A DNA stretch of 64,000 bases from Streptomyces sannanensis (GCF_039536205.1 NZ_BAAAYL010000001.1:186001-250000), one strand, 5' to 3'; shown: positions 1 to 8,103, counted from the stretch's first letter. Notes: generated by a model from the letters alone, not told the origin. Translations and numbers: made by a program.

Positions 1-1
1 C

Positions 2-112
2 CGGGTCCACGAGGTCGAGGGTGGCGTACACGTCAAGAATGGAGTCGTCGGCAGCTTCCGCGTCATCCGCCACCACGGCTTCGGTGGCTTTGGCGGCGGC
101 TACGGCAACTGA
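2..112 (+). CDS. C-terminal end of an unidentified protein (truncated by window edge)
   Basis: The frame starting at base 2 is open from the window edge and ends in TGA at 110-112. It encodes 36 residues with a V/G-rich beta-like segment followed by a Gly/Phe/His-rich tail (FGGFGGGYGN at the very end). A perfect terminator hairpin follows 20 bases later, which supports this as a real gene end. The family cannot be assigned from this fragment. Confidence 0.45.
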   Translation, partial: RVHEVEGGVHVKNGVVGSFRVIRHHGFGGFGGGYGN

Positions 113-132
113 TCCCACACACAACACTCACC

Positions 133-159
133 CCCCGGCCCGCCGGAATCGGGCCGGGG
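133..159 (+). terminator. Strong intrinsic-type terminator hairpin
   Basis: Perfect 10-bp GC stem (133-142 with 150-159) around a 7-base loop. It lies just after the stop codon of the partial gene at the left edge. There is no U-tract, as is usual in Streptomyces. Confidence 0.75.
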
Positions 160-255
160 CACTTACACCGACACACCAGCCACCTGAACCGCTCGGGGAT
201 CAGTGGAGGCTCGGTTCCATCAGAGGATCGAGTCATCGCACGTCTGTCCAGGTAG

Positions 256-430
256 CCTGATGAACTGCTCCGTCGCGCAGTGCGGCTGATCGCCGCGCTG
301 GTAGCCGGAGTACGACATCGAGTGGGCTGCGATGGAAGCGGTCACGGCGAAGCTGGGCATTGAATCGACGAAAGCCTTGCGCAACCGAGTGCGCCAGGAC
401 CAAGTCGATCGGGGCGCTCGCCGGACTCCG
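256..430 (+). pseudogene. IS3-family transposase OrfA remnant (N-terminal helix-turn-helix region, frameshifted)
   Basis: Two adjacent frames give pieces of the IS3-type OrfA HTH protein. Bases 256-300 read PDELLRRAVRLIAALVA and bases 305-430 read EYDIEWAAMEAVTAKLGIES then ALRNRVRQDQVDRG. This matches the usual 'YP.ELRERAVRLV ... EY.SEWAAI.AVA..LGI ... LR.WVRQ.EVD.G' pattern. A frame change near base 302 (with a TAG) and the missing downstream OrfB show it is dead. Nothing else of the element is recognisable up to the GAPDH gene. Confidence 0.7.
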
Positions 431-550
431 CCGGCGGGCGCCCCTTCGTTTTTTCATCGCGGGGGCGTCAAGGTCCCGCCGGTTCCGCCCCTCACGAGGC
501 GGTTGCCCGGTGCGGCCGGGCCGTTCCGCTGCCGAACGGCAGTCGACGGG

Positions 551-605
551 TGGCGGTGGGAGGGCAACCGGATGCCGATCGGAATCGGCTGCCGCCCCAC
601 CGCCA
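551..605 (-). terminator. Inverted repeat downstream of gap, possible terminator
   Basis: A perfect 10-bp arm pair (551-560 with 596-605) encloses an inner GCCGAT/ATCGGC hairpin. It sits about 40 bases past the stop codon of the minus-strand GAPDH gene, so termination of that transcript is the simplest role. A leftover IS end is the alternative, given the IS3 relic just upstream. Confidence 0.5.
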
Positions 606-644
606 CCCGCCTGCCGGGGCACCGGATCGGGCAATCTGCCGAGA

Positions 645-2090
645 TCAGACCGCCGGGGCCGGGTAGGTCGGGTACTCCACCCCGGAGACGTGCTGGACGA
701 CGCGGATGACCTGGCAGGAGTAGCCGAACTCGTTGTCGTACCACAGGTAGAGGATCGCGTTGTCGCCATCGACCTTGGTGGCGCCGGCGTCGACGATCGA
801 GGCGTGGCGCGAGCCGATGAAGTCGCTCGAGACCGCGTCGGGCGCCGTGGTGAAGTCGATCTGGCGCTTGAGCGGGGAGGTCAGCGACACGTCGCGGAGG
901 TAGTCGAGAACCTCCTCGCGGGTGGTCTCGCGCCCGAGCCGCAGGCTGAGGATCGCGATCGAGACGTCCGGCACCGGAACGCGGATCGAGCTGCCGGTGA
1001 TCGGCGCCTTGAGATCGGGCAGCGCCTTGGCGACGGCGGAGGCCGCACCGGTCTCGGTGATGACCATGTTGAGCGGCGCCGAACGGCCGCGACGGTCGGC
1101 CTTGTGGTAGTTGTCCAGCAGGTTCTGGTCGTTGGTGAACGAGTGGACGGTCTCCACGTGGCCACGCAGGACACCGTACTCGTCGGCCATCGCCTTCAGC
1201 GGCGGAACGATCGCATTGGTGGTGCAGGAGGCGCAGGACAGGATCTGCTCGTCCGGCTTGATCGTGTCGTGGTTGACACCGTGGACGATGTTGGGGACGT
1301 CGCCCTTGCCCGGCGCGGTCAGGACAACCTTGTCGATGCCGGGGCGCAGGTGCTTCGAGAGGCCCTCGCGGTCGCGCCACTTGCCGGTGTTGTCGATGAG
1401 GATGGCGTCGTTGATGCCGTACGCCGTGTAGTCGACCTCCGACGGGTCGTTGGCGTAGATCACCTTGATCTCGTTGCCGTTGGCGACGATCGTGCTGTTC
1501 GCCTCGTCGACGGTGATCGTGCCCTGGAACTGGCCGTGGATGGAGTCGCGGCGCAGCAGCGAGGCGCGCTTGACGATGTCCTGGTCACCGCCCTGACGGA
1601 CGACGATGGCGCGCAGCCGCAGGCCGTTGCCGGAGCCGGCCTTCTCGATCAGCAGGCGGGCGACGAGGCGGCCGATGCGGCCGAACCCGTAGAGGACGAC
1701 GTCACGGCCCTCGCTGCGCTCGATCTTGTTGGCACCCGTGGCGCCGGCGACGGCCTCGGCGGTGAAATCCTCCACCGAGAGACCACGGTCGTCGCTCTTG
1801 TACGTCGCGGCGAGCATGCCGATGTCGATCTGCGAAGGGCCGAGATCGAGCGTGGTGAGTGCCTGCAGGAACGGCAGCGTCTCGGTGACCGAGAGTTCCT
1901 CACCGTCGATCTGCCGGGCGAATCGGTGGGTCTTGAGGATGCTGACCACCGACTTGTTCACCAAGGAGCGGCTGTGAAGCAGGACCGTGACGTCCCGCTC
2001 CCGGTGCAGCTTCCCGATGATCGGGATCATCGACTCCGCGATCTCCTCGCGGGTCTTCCAGTTGGTGAACGAGTCGTCGTTGACAGTCAC
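645..2090 (-). CDS. gap: Glyceraldehyde-3-phosphate dehydrogenase, long N-terminally extended form
   Basis: 481 residues, GTG start at 2090. Residues 1 to about 125 are an extension absent from classical 330-residue GAPDH. The NAD-binding Rossmann motif GFGRIGR is at about 135-141. The catalytic signature SCASCTTN is at 285-292, with the nucleophilic Cys at 289. The C-terminus has the conserved WYDNEFGYSCQ. The enzyme interconverts glyceraldehyde-3-phosphate and 1,3-bisphosphoglycerate in the cytoplasm. Actinobacteria often carry this roughly 480-residue paralogue besides the housekeeping gap of the gap-pgk-tpi operon. Here it stands alone, with no glycolytic neighbours and its own putative promoter and terminator, so it is probably the accessory isozyme. 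Its direction (glycolytic or gluconeogenic) and NAD/NADP preference cannot be read from the sequence. Confidence 0.93.
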   Translation of the reverse strand: MTVNDDSFTNWKTREEIAESMIPIIGKLHRERDVTVLLHSRSLVNKSVVSILKTHRFARQIDGEELSVTETLPFLQALTTLDLGPSQIDIGMLAATYKSDDRGLSVEDFTAEAVAGATGANKIERSEGRDVVLYGFGRIGRLVARLLIEKAGSGNGLRLRAIVVRQGGDQDIVKRASLLRRDSIHGQFQGTITVDEANSTIVANGNEIKVIYANDPSEVDYTAYGINDAILIDNTGKWRDREGLSKHLRPGIDKVVLTAPGKGDVPNIVHGVNHDTIKPDEQILSCASCTTNAIVPPLKAMADEYGVLRGHVETVHSFTNDQNLLDNYHKADRRGRSAPLNMVITETGAASAVAKALPDLKAPITGSSIRVPVPDVSIAILSLRLGRETTREEVLDYLRDVSLTSPLKRQIDFTTAPDAVSSDFIGSRHASIVDAGATKVDGDNAILYLWYDNEFGYSCQVIRVVQHVSGVEYPTYPAPAV

Positions 2091-2187
2091 AGGTTCATCT
2101 TTCGAGCTAGGCAGCGCTCATATGCTAACCCGCCTCTACTTTGATCATCCAAACGGGGCCACCCGAGAGGGGCGCCGCGATCGGACC

Positions 2188-2216
2188 CTATGACTACATC
2201 AGGACAAATAGGTCAA
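2188..2216 (-). promoter_or_regulatory. Candidate promoter for gap
   Basis: On the minus strand, TTGACC (-35, complement of 2211-2216), a 17-base spacer and TCATAG (-10, complement of 2188-2193) lie about 100 bases upstream of the gap start. The -35 match is good and the -10 match is fair. Confidence 0.35.
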
Positions 2217-2246
2217 TCCATGGCGGGGGGCAGGCCCGTACGCGGT

Positions 2247-2277
2247 GGAGGGGACCGGCCACGTGCCGGCCCCCTCC
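2247..2277 (-). terminator. Terminator after the lanthipeptide precursor gene
   Basis: 13-bp stem with one mismatch (2247-2259 with 2265-2277) and a 5-base loop, starting 43 bases after the lanA stop codon. It closes the lanL-lanA transcript. Confidence 0.65.
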
Positions 2278-2319
2278 GATGGCGGGCCCGGGGGTCCGTC
2301 TCCCAGCCCTGGCGGCCGG

Positions 2320-2445
2320 TCAGCAGCCGCTGGTCAGCCAGCGACAGGCGGTGATCAGCGCGGCGGCGTGCTCCTCACCACGGGCGTCCTCGGTACGGAT
2401 GTCCTCGGGCAGGACCTGCAGGGCGTCGATGTCGTGCTCCATCAT
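2320..2445 (-). CDS. Class IV lanthipeptide precursor peptide (LanA)
   Basis: A 41-residue ORF that lies downstream of, and on the same strand as, the lanthionine synthetase. Its RBS (AAGGAG, 8 bases before ATG) is ideal; the start is a double ATG (2445 or 2442). The acidic leader begins MMEHDIDALQVLPEDIRTED, carrying a DALQVLPE helix comparable to the leader motifs of class III/IV precursors. The C-terminal core region reads ALITACRWLTSGC and ends in Cys. It offers two Thr, one Ser and two Cys: enough for one or two (methyl)lanthionine rings, such as TSGC closing a small ring. The gene is cotranscribable with lanL and followed by a terminator. Its size, position and composition make the assignment strong, although the mature product and leader cut site are unknown. 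No protease or intact exporter is nearby. Confidence 0.85.
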   Translation of the reverse strand: MMEHDIDALQVLPEDIRTEDARGEEHAAALITACRWLTSGC

Positions 2446-2495
2446 GGCGTTCTCCTTCGTCGCTAGGGGGTGCCGGTCCCGGACGGGCCCGGCTG

Positions 2496-2516
2496 CCGGT
2501 GGCCGGCGGCCACCGG
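2496..2516 (-). promoter_or_regulatory. Perfect hairpin between lanL and lanA
   Basis: 9-bp perfect stem (2496-2504 with 2508-2516) and a 3-base loop, 4 bases after the lanL stop. It may act as a processing or attenuation element that separates abundant lanA message from lanL, or protect the lanA 5' end. Position supports this; function is inferred. Confidence 0.5.
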
Positions 2517-2520
2517 ATAC

Positions 2521-5508
2521 TCAGGGGTGGGCGCGCTCGCCCTCGGGCAGCCAGGCGCGGGGGCCGCCGAACCGCATGCGCAGCAGCAGCGAGAGGGTTC
2601 CGGCCAGACCGGTGGCGTACTCGGCGAGCACGGTCCTGCGGTTCTCGTCGGGCACCAGCAGACGGCCGTCGTGCAGGACCGCCTGTGCCGCCAGGTGCTC
2701 GACCAGCAGTTCCGCTCCGGCGAGGTGGCGCTCGTCGCCCGTCAGCTCGGCGGCGTCGAGCAGGAACTCGGCGTTGCCCGCGAGTCCGTGGCAAGTGGCC
2801 GTCGAGTCGGTCACCCGGCCGGCCCGGACGGCGAGGGCCGCGCCTTCCAGCAGGTCGAGCATGACATCGTCGGAAGCGCCGGTGGCCGACCAGAGCCGGA
2901 GCAGGAAGGTGCCGACGCCGGACGAGCCGCTGCACCAGTGCCGGGCGAGGTCCGGGGAGTCGGAGAGATGACGGGCGCGGTCGACGGGCCAGAGGGCGCC
3001 CGCCGGTCCGCGGCGGGCGGCTGCGACCAGGGTGGCGCCCGCCTCGACAGCCGCGGTGAGGAAGCGTTCCTCCCCCATGGTCTCGGCCGCGAGCAGGAGA
3101 AAGGTGCCGACTCCGGCCACGCCGTGCGCGAAGCCGTAGTGCCAGGCGCCCGCAAGAGCGGAACCGAAGTCCTCCGGCACCGGCCAGAAGGTGCCCTCGG
3201 GGGTACGCCGAGCCGCCGTCAGCAGCCCGTCCGCGGCCTGCATGGCACGGTCGAGAAAGCGCGGGTCCCCGGTGGCGCGCCAGAAGTGCAGCTGGGTCAG
3301 GCCGGAGCCGGCCGCGCCGTGGCAGACATCGGGGTTGGGCCACCGGACGGGGAGCGTCAGGGCGAGCGCGGTGGCGCGTCCGGCGAGGGCGGTGTCGTCC
3401 AGCGCCATCGCGGCGTCGAGCAGGGCCCAGGCCGTCCCCGAGCGGCCGAAGTGCAGCCCGGGCAGGTTGCCGGGCAGTGCGTCCTGCCGGTCCGCCGTCC
3501 AGAGCGCGGCGGACCGCAGCCCTTCGCGCAGCGCGCCCCAGGTCACGGGAGGCGCCCCGGCGCCCGAAGGGGAAGGCCGCGTGGCAGCCGCTTGGACGGG
3601 CTGCACGGAAGGTGATCCGGTGCCGTGGTTGTCCCAGTGGCGCAGTGCCCGGGCGAGCACGCTCACGCCGCCCGCCGAGCCGTGCTGAACGGCCACCGGA
3701 TCACAGGTCTCGCCAAAGGAATCCGAGCCCCAGAGCCGCTCGGTGTCGGTCGGCCGCATGGCGTCCAGGAGGTGGGCGATGCCGTCGTGCAACAGCCGTG
3801 CCCGTATGTCTGCCATGTCAGGCCTCTCCGCCTCCCGCGTCTTCGAGGCCGGGGCATGCGTGCGTGCCGGGCCTGTCGGTCGCGCCACCGGTTCCCGCCG
3901 CGGTGCCGCGACGCCGTCGGCGTGCGAGGCGCACCGCTGTCTCCCGGTGAGGAACTGCCGGGCCCGCTCCAGGGTCCAGCGGTCGACGGGGTCGTCCCGC
4001 ATCAGCCCCCGGATGAGCGGCGAGAAGCGCCGTACCAGCGGATGGTCGCGAGCCAGCAGCCCCACGAGCTGGGCGAGGCGTTCCTCGTCCGGCCGGGCGG
4101 CGGCCGTCGGCCGATCCGCGGCGAACAGCGGATCGGCGCCGCTCAGCGCGTGCAGGACCGTCGCGCCCAGGGCGTACAGGTCGGCGCCGGGTGCCAGAGC
4201 GGGGGCCACCTGGTCGACGGCGCGCAGTTCGGGGGCGGTATAGCCGGGGGTGGCGCCCAGCACCCAGCGCTCGCCCTCCCTCGCCGCCATCTCCAGGTCG
4301 ATCAGCAGGAGCCGGCCGTCCGGGGTGACCATGACGTTGTTGGGGTTGAAGTCGTGCAGGGTGATGCCCAGTTCGTGGGCGGCGCCGACCAGTTCGATCA
4401 GCTGCCGGACCAGGGAATCGGCCGTCCGGGCGTCGGGGCAGCCGGTGCCGTCCTGGGCCAGGCACTGTGCGACGGTACGACGCAGGGTCGCACCCGGTAC
4501 CGACTCGGCAGCCAGGAACACACTGCCCTGCTGCTCGAACACCTCGACCAGCCGCGGGACCCGGTCCGGGCAGGCTCTGGAGAAGCGTTCCAGCAGGGCT
4601 GCCTCCCGGCGCAGCAGATCCCGGACGTCCAGCCCCTCGAGGCCGGCCCCCACGTGGGGCCGCGCCTGCTTGACGACGACCTGGGCGCCGCTCTCGGTGT
4701 CCTCGGCCCGGAACACCCCGCCCTTGTTTGAGTGCTGGATCGCGCCACGTACCAGATAGCGGTCGTTGAGCAGGACGGGCTTGGCCGTGGCACTGCTGCG
4801 GGCCGGGACGGCCGGGCGGTCGGGGAACGGGTCGCCCGCCCAGGCCGGCGGACTGAACCAGGCGTTCCGCTCGTCTGCGACCGGTCGCCCTTCGGGGTCG
4901 GTCAGACGGGCCGCGAAGGCGCCGTCGGCCGTCAGTTCACGGACGCCCGCGAACACGCCGTACCGGTAGTAGACCTGACTGTCGGGCACATAACGCCGGT
5001 CGGAGAGAACCGCGGGTCCCGGCAGCCCCACGGTGGCGTGGTGCAGTTCTTCGGCGAGCAGCCGGAACTGGTCGTCATCGGCCGGGTATACGGTGATGAA
5101 CTTACCGCCCCCGCTCCGCGCGAAGCGCCCCGAGACCAGTGCGGCAACCCGGGCGGGGCTCCACGCGAACTTGAAGGGCGCCCGGTGGGCGACCAGCACC
5201 TCAGCGGACCGGGCCAGGGTGAGGGGGGCCGAAAGCGGAGTGGCCGAGACATGGAGCTTCCACCCCTGTGCGCGCCGGACGACTCCCGCGGGGACGACAT
5301 GGCACCAGAACTCGCCCGGTTCGACGGCCCAGTCCGCTGCCCCGCCCCGCTCTGCTCCGGGCTCCGTCGCCGTTCCCGGCTCCGCCCGGGGCACGCACCG
5401 AGCGATGACGGCGCGTACCAGGTCGGGCAGCAGCGCGAGGTCCGCCGGAGGTTCGGCGCGCGCCCGCCGGGGACCGGGGCCGGGCGGAGACTCAGGCAGT
5501 GACGACAC
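2521..5508 (-). CDS. Class IV lanthionine synthetase LanL (lyase-kinase-cyclase)
   Basis: 995 residues from the chosen GTG at 5508 (GAGG upstream). The frame is open further upstream, but that stretch is low-complexity Arg/Pro and overlaps the small peptide gene. Residues to about 240 form the phospho-Ser/Thr lyase domain. Residues about 250-530 form a protein kinase with HDFNPNN (catalytic Asp about 386) and IDLE (metal Asp about 404). Residues about 640-995 form a LanC-like cyclase. The cyclase keeps all three zinc ligands: Cys about 859 in HWCSG and Cys-His about 906-907 in TCHGLAG. Retained zinc ligands distinguish class IV (LanL) from class III (LanKC). The enzyme phosphorylates and dehydrates Ser/Thr of its precursor, then closes thioether rings with Cys. 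The substrate should be the adjacent 41-residue LanA. Expression is probably under the divergent LuxR-type regulator. Confidence 0.9.
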   Translation of the reverse strand: MSSLPESPPGPGPRRARAEPPADLALLPDLVRAVIARCVPRAEPGTATEPGAERGGAADWAVEPGEFWCHVVPAGVVRRAQGWKLHVSATPLSAPLTLARSAEVLVAHRAPFKFAWSPARVAALVSGRFARSGGGKFITVYPADDDQFRLLAEELHHATVGLPGPAVLSDRRYVPDSQVYYRYGVFAGVRELTADGAFAARLTDPEGRPVADERNAWFSPPAWAGDPFPDRPAVPARSSATAKPVLLNDRYLVRGAIQHSNKGGVFRAEDTESGAQVVVKQARPHVGAGLEGLDVRDLLRREAALLERFSRACPDRVPRLVEVFEQQGSVFLAAESVPGATLRRTVAQCLAQDGTGCPDARTADSLVRQLIELVGAAHELGITLHDFNPNNVMVTPDGRLLLIDLEMAAREGERWVLGATPGYTAPELRAVDQVAPALAPGADLYALGATVLHALSGADPLFAADRPTAAARPDEERLAQLVGLLARDHPLVRRFSPLIRGLMRDDPVDRWTLERARQFLTGRQRCASHADGVAAPRREPVARPTGPARTHAPASKTREAERPDMADIRARLLHDGIAHLLDAMRPTDTERLWGSDSFGETCDPVAVQHGSAGGVSVLARALRHWDNHGTGSPSVQPVQAAATRPSPSGAGAPPVTWGALREGLRSAALWTADRQDALPGNLPGLHFGRSGTAWALLDAAMALDDTALAGRATALALTLPVRWPNPDVCHGAAGSGLTQLHFWRATGDPRFLDRAMQAADGLLTAARRTPEGTFWPVPEDFGSALAGAWHYGFAHGVAGVGTFLLLAAETMGEERFLTAAVEAGATLVAAARRGPAGALWPVDRARHLSDSPDLARHWCSGSSGVGTFLLRLWSATGASDDVMLDLLEGAALAVRAGRVTDSTATCHGLAGNAEFLLDAAELTGDERHLAGAELLVEHLAAQAVLHDGRLLVPDENRRTVLAEYATGLAGTLSLLLRMRFGGPRAWLPEGERAHP

Positions 5509-5648
5509 GCTCTTCGACCTCGCAATTCGCAACGGATGGGCAGGGTGCCGGGACCAGAGGCCCCGATTCCGCCGGGGCGGACGGGACTTCGCCGACGCGT
5601 GCGCGGTGCCGGCCCTGGCCGGGCCGTCAGTGATCCTCCGGACAGGCC

Positions 5649-5840
5649 CTACATCTGAGGCGGGGTGTAGCCGTCGCCCCAACTGGTGTCCAGCAGACTT
5701 CCGGCGACCGGTATGGGCGTTCCTGTCCCGCCCCGGTGCTGCCCGGCGGCCGTCCCCGGCCCGCCGTCCGGCGCGGCGACGGACGCGCCGCCGGCCAGCA
5801 GGACCGTGAGGAGGAGAAGACAGCGGATGGCTGCGGGCAT
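5649..5840 (-). CDS. Small exported peptide next to the lanthipeptide genes
   Basis: 63 residues, ATG at 5840 with AGGAG 8 bases upstream. Residues 1 to about 23 are a clear signal peptide: Arg, then a Leu/Val core, then an ASVAA cleavage region. The roughly 40-residue remainder is Gly/Pro/Thr-rich and ends SLLDTSWGDGYTPPQM. It lies 140 bases before lanL on the same strand and is divergent from the LuxR-type regulator. I do not recognise the family. Secretion, small size and the regulator next door suggest a signalling peptide. A lanthipeptide substrate is unlikely because the mature part has no Cys. Confidence 0.65.
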   Translation of the reverse strand: MPAAIRCLLLLTVLLAGGASVAAPDGGPGTAAGQHRGGTGTPIPVAGSLLDTSWGDGYTPPQM

Positions 5841-6041
5841 GGGACAGCTCCTGGGTCGGGAGGTCGTGGGGTCGGTGGTGAACGCCCGCGTCCGACGGGT
5901 TCACCCTGTATGTCGGCCTGGTGGGTTTTGGCCCAACGAGACCCTCAAAGTTCATCCCGGCGAGCCCTGTTGGTCCAGCGCTTTGACCTGGCAATACTCT
6001 GCATGGCACGAAAGTCGCAGGGCCGCATTGCGGGGGAACTC
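5841..6041. promoter_or_regulatory. Divergent promoter region, peptide/lanL versus luxR
   Basis: A 201-base gap between two divergently transcribed genes, so it must carry promoters in both directions. TTTGACCTGGCAATACTCT (5982-6000) is promoter-like for the rightward gene, but no full -35/-10 pair is convincing. No operator repeat was certain. Confidence 0.4.
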
Positions 6042-7136
6042 ATGACCATCGGGACAAACATGGGCGGGCTGCCACGGCTGGACGCGAGGGCCGTCGCCGT
6101 CTTCGAGCACGTACTGTCGCGCGGCAGCCTCAGGCGGTGGCCGCCCGACGTGCTCCCGGCCCTCGGCCTGAGCCAGGAGGAGATCGAGGGGGCTTGCCAC
6201 ACCCTGCTGCTGCTCCGCCTGCTGAGACCGGCTCCCGGCAAGCCCGAGGAGCTGATACCGATCAGCCCGAACGCCGCAGCGGCGGAAGTGGTGGGTCCGT
6301 TGGAGGCACAGCTCGCGCAGGCCGCGGCGCACGCCCAGTCCGTACGCGACGATCTGTACTCCCTGATGCCGTACTACCACGCCGCCCGGCGCGAACAGGG
6401 TCGCCGGGAGGGCATCGACCTGCTGCCCGACCTGGCCTCCGCCTCGGCGATGCTCACCGAGGAGTCGGCCCGCTGCCGGGAGGAGGTGTTCAGCATCCAG
6501 CCGGGCGGCGGGCGAGCACCGCACCGCCTCGGGGACGCCATCGACCGGGATCTGGCGATGCTGCGCCGCGGCGTCCGGATGCGCACCCTGTATCAGCACT
6601 CGGCACGTTCCAGCCTGTCCACCCAGGGATACGTGGAGACGCTCACCGAGGCCGGTGCCGAGTACCGCACTGCCGCCGAACTGCCCGACCGAGCTGTGGT
6701 GTTCGACCGAGTTGTGGCCTTTCTGCCCCGGCGTGCGGAGGGCGGATCGGGCGAGGCAGCGGTGCTCGTCCGGGACCCTGATGTGGTGACATACCTCTGT
6801 CGGGTCTTCGAGCAGCACTGGTCCGGCGCGACCCCGTTCCGGGGCAGCAGCGAGGCCGCCTACAAGGAGGTCGGCCCCAGCCTGCGGCGGGCGCTGGTGG
6901 GGCTACTGGCCGATGGCGCCAAGGATGAGGTGATCGCCCGGCGCATGGGCATGTCCCTGCGCACCTGCCGCCGCCACATCGCCGAATTATTGGACGAACT
7001 GGGGGCCGAAAGCCGCTTCCAGGGCGGTGCGCTCGCCGAACGCGCCGGACTCACCGCGCCGGAGACCCCGGCCGTTGCCAGTGCGGCGGGGCCCCGTGCG
7101 AAGAACGGCACGCCGGTCGAGAACACCGCACGCTGA
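6042..7136 (+). CDS. LuxR-type transcriptional regulator with TrmB-like N-terminus, bldA-dependent
   Basis: 364 residues from ATG 6042; ATG 6060 is an alternative. The N-terminus (about 10-70) looks like a winged-helix/TrmB-like unit. The middle carries a phospholipase-D-like sensor region seen in this Streptomyces regulator group. The C-terminal LuxR helix-turn-helix is at about 280-330 (LADGAKDEVIARRMGMSLRTCRRHIAELLDEL). There is no receiver domain. Codon 316 is TTA (6987-6989) inside the recognition helix region, so translation should need the bldA tRNA and be tied to development. It is divergent from the exported peptide and lanL, and is the obvious candidate regulator of the lanthipeptide locus. 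The ligand is unknown. Confidence 0.85.
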   Translation: MTIGTNMGGLPRLDARAVAVFEHVLSRGSLRRWPPDVLPALGLSQEEIEGACHTLLLLRLLRPAPGKPEELIPISPNAAAAEVVGPLEAQLAQAAAHAQSVRDDLYSLMPYYHAARREQGRREGIDLLPDLASASAMLTEESARCREEVFSIQPGGGRAPHRLGDAIDRDLAMLRRGVRMRTLYQHSARSSLSTQGYVETLTEAGAEYRTAAELPDRAVVFDRVVAFLPRRAEGGSGEAAVLVRDPDVVTYLCRVFEQHWSGATPFRGSSEAAYKEVGPSLRRALVGLLADGAKDEVIARRMGMSLRTCRRHIAELLDELGAESRFQGGALAERAGLTAPETPAVASAAGPRAKNGTPVENTAR

Positions 7137-7322
7137 GCCGGAGTGAAGCAGCATCCGCGGGGCTGACGCATCGGCGAGAGTGCGACGTGTACGGCAGGCG
7201 AACGCAATCTGTGGTGGCCGCCCCTGCCGGGTGGCCACCACAGGATTTGCCAGGGGAGGCCGACAGCATCCAGGCCGGCCGCCGCGGCTGGCTCTGAAAG
7301 AACGCCGTCACGGCGTCCCCCG

Positions 7323-7624
7323 GGGTACGCCATCCGGGCGGTCGGCGAACTGACTCTGCTCACCCTGGCCGTGCTCCCGCAGGGCATCGCCGGCATGAAA
7401 GGCGGCCGCGTATCGCCGAGGACCGCGCCGTCGTCCTCGTCACCCACCGCCTGGCCAACGTCGCCGTCGCGGACCGCATCGTCGTCCTCGACCGGGGCAG
7501 CGTCATCCAGCAGGGCACCTTCGACGAAATCGTAGAGAAACCCGGCCTCTTCAGGGGACTGTGGGAGCTTCAGAACGACCGGGGCATCCCGGCTCAGCGC
7601 GCCGAGAAAGGACAACCCACATGA
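7323..7624 (+). pseudogene. ABC exporter remnant (internal deletion)
   Basis: Two pieces of an ABC exporter are fused out of frame. Bases 7323-7398 read like the first transmembrane part (GYAIRAVGELTLLTLAVLPQ). From 7409 another frame reads the end of the ATPase domain, with the H-loop VTHRL, then ADRIVVLDRGSVIQQGTFDE and a tail ending at TGA 7622-7624. Walker A, signature and Walker B are missing, so roughly 500 residues were lost. The old stop overlaps the ATG of the NUDIX gene, showing they formed one operon. It may be the lost exporter of the neighbouring lanthipeptide. Confidence 0.75.
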
Positions 7625-8103
7625 CGTCGGCCTGGCTGCCGCCCGAGCAGTACATCGAGACGATCGCCCGCGCTACGTCGTACGCCTGCCTGTACTTCAC
7701 CGACACCGCCGGCCATCCCTTCCAGATGCGCTCGCGCAACAAGAGGGAAATCTGGCAGTGGCCAGGAGGCAACCTGGAGTCGGGTGAAACCCCGTGGGAC
7801 GGCGCCCGACGCGAGTGCCTGGAAGAGACCGGCTACGACTTCCGAGGTCCGCAGAAGCTCATCGGAGTCCACTTCATCACCGCCGGCACGGCGTGGCCCG
7901 CCAATCACATCGGCTTCATCTTCGACGGCGGCCACCTCTCCGATGACCAGCTCAGCAAGATCAAGCTCACCGACGAGCACACCGAATGGCAGGTCAAGCC
8001 CCTGGACGGCTGGCGCCGGGAAATGAGTCCGGTCAACTTCGCCCGGCTCGACGCGATCAACACCGCCCGCCGGACCGGCACCGTCGCCTACCTCGAACGC
8101 TGA
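7621..8103 (+). CDS. NUDIX hydrolase
   Basis: 160 residues, ATG 7621 overlapping the stop of the ABC relic (ATGA). A full Nudix box is present at about residues 43-65: GNLESGETPWDGARR followed by ECLEETGY, matching GX5EX7REUXEEXGU. These enzymes cleave nucleoside diphosphates linked to another moiety; the substrate is not evident. The start AAAGGACAACCCACATG gives an adequate RBS inside the preceding reading frame. It is followed by a 107-base gap and the convergent PucR gene. Confidence 0.88.
   Translation: MTSAWLPPEQYIETIARATSYACLYFTDTAGHPFQMRSRNKREIWQWPGGNLESGETPWDGARRECLEETGYDFRGPQKLIGVHFITAGTAWPANHIGFIFDGGHLSDDQLSKIKLTDEHTEWQVKPLDGWRREMSPVNFARLDAINTARRTGTVAYLER

Noticed and set aside
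360..2144. 594-codon plus-strand ORF across GAPDH
   Set aside because: It is antisense to a gene with complete GAPDH motifs; long antisense frames are expected at this GC content.
5509..6009. N-terminal extension of LanL to 6009
   Set aside because: It overlaps a well-supported exported peptide gene in another frame, is Arg/Pro-rich, and the lyase domain begins after the GTG at 5508.
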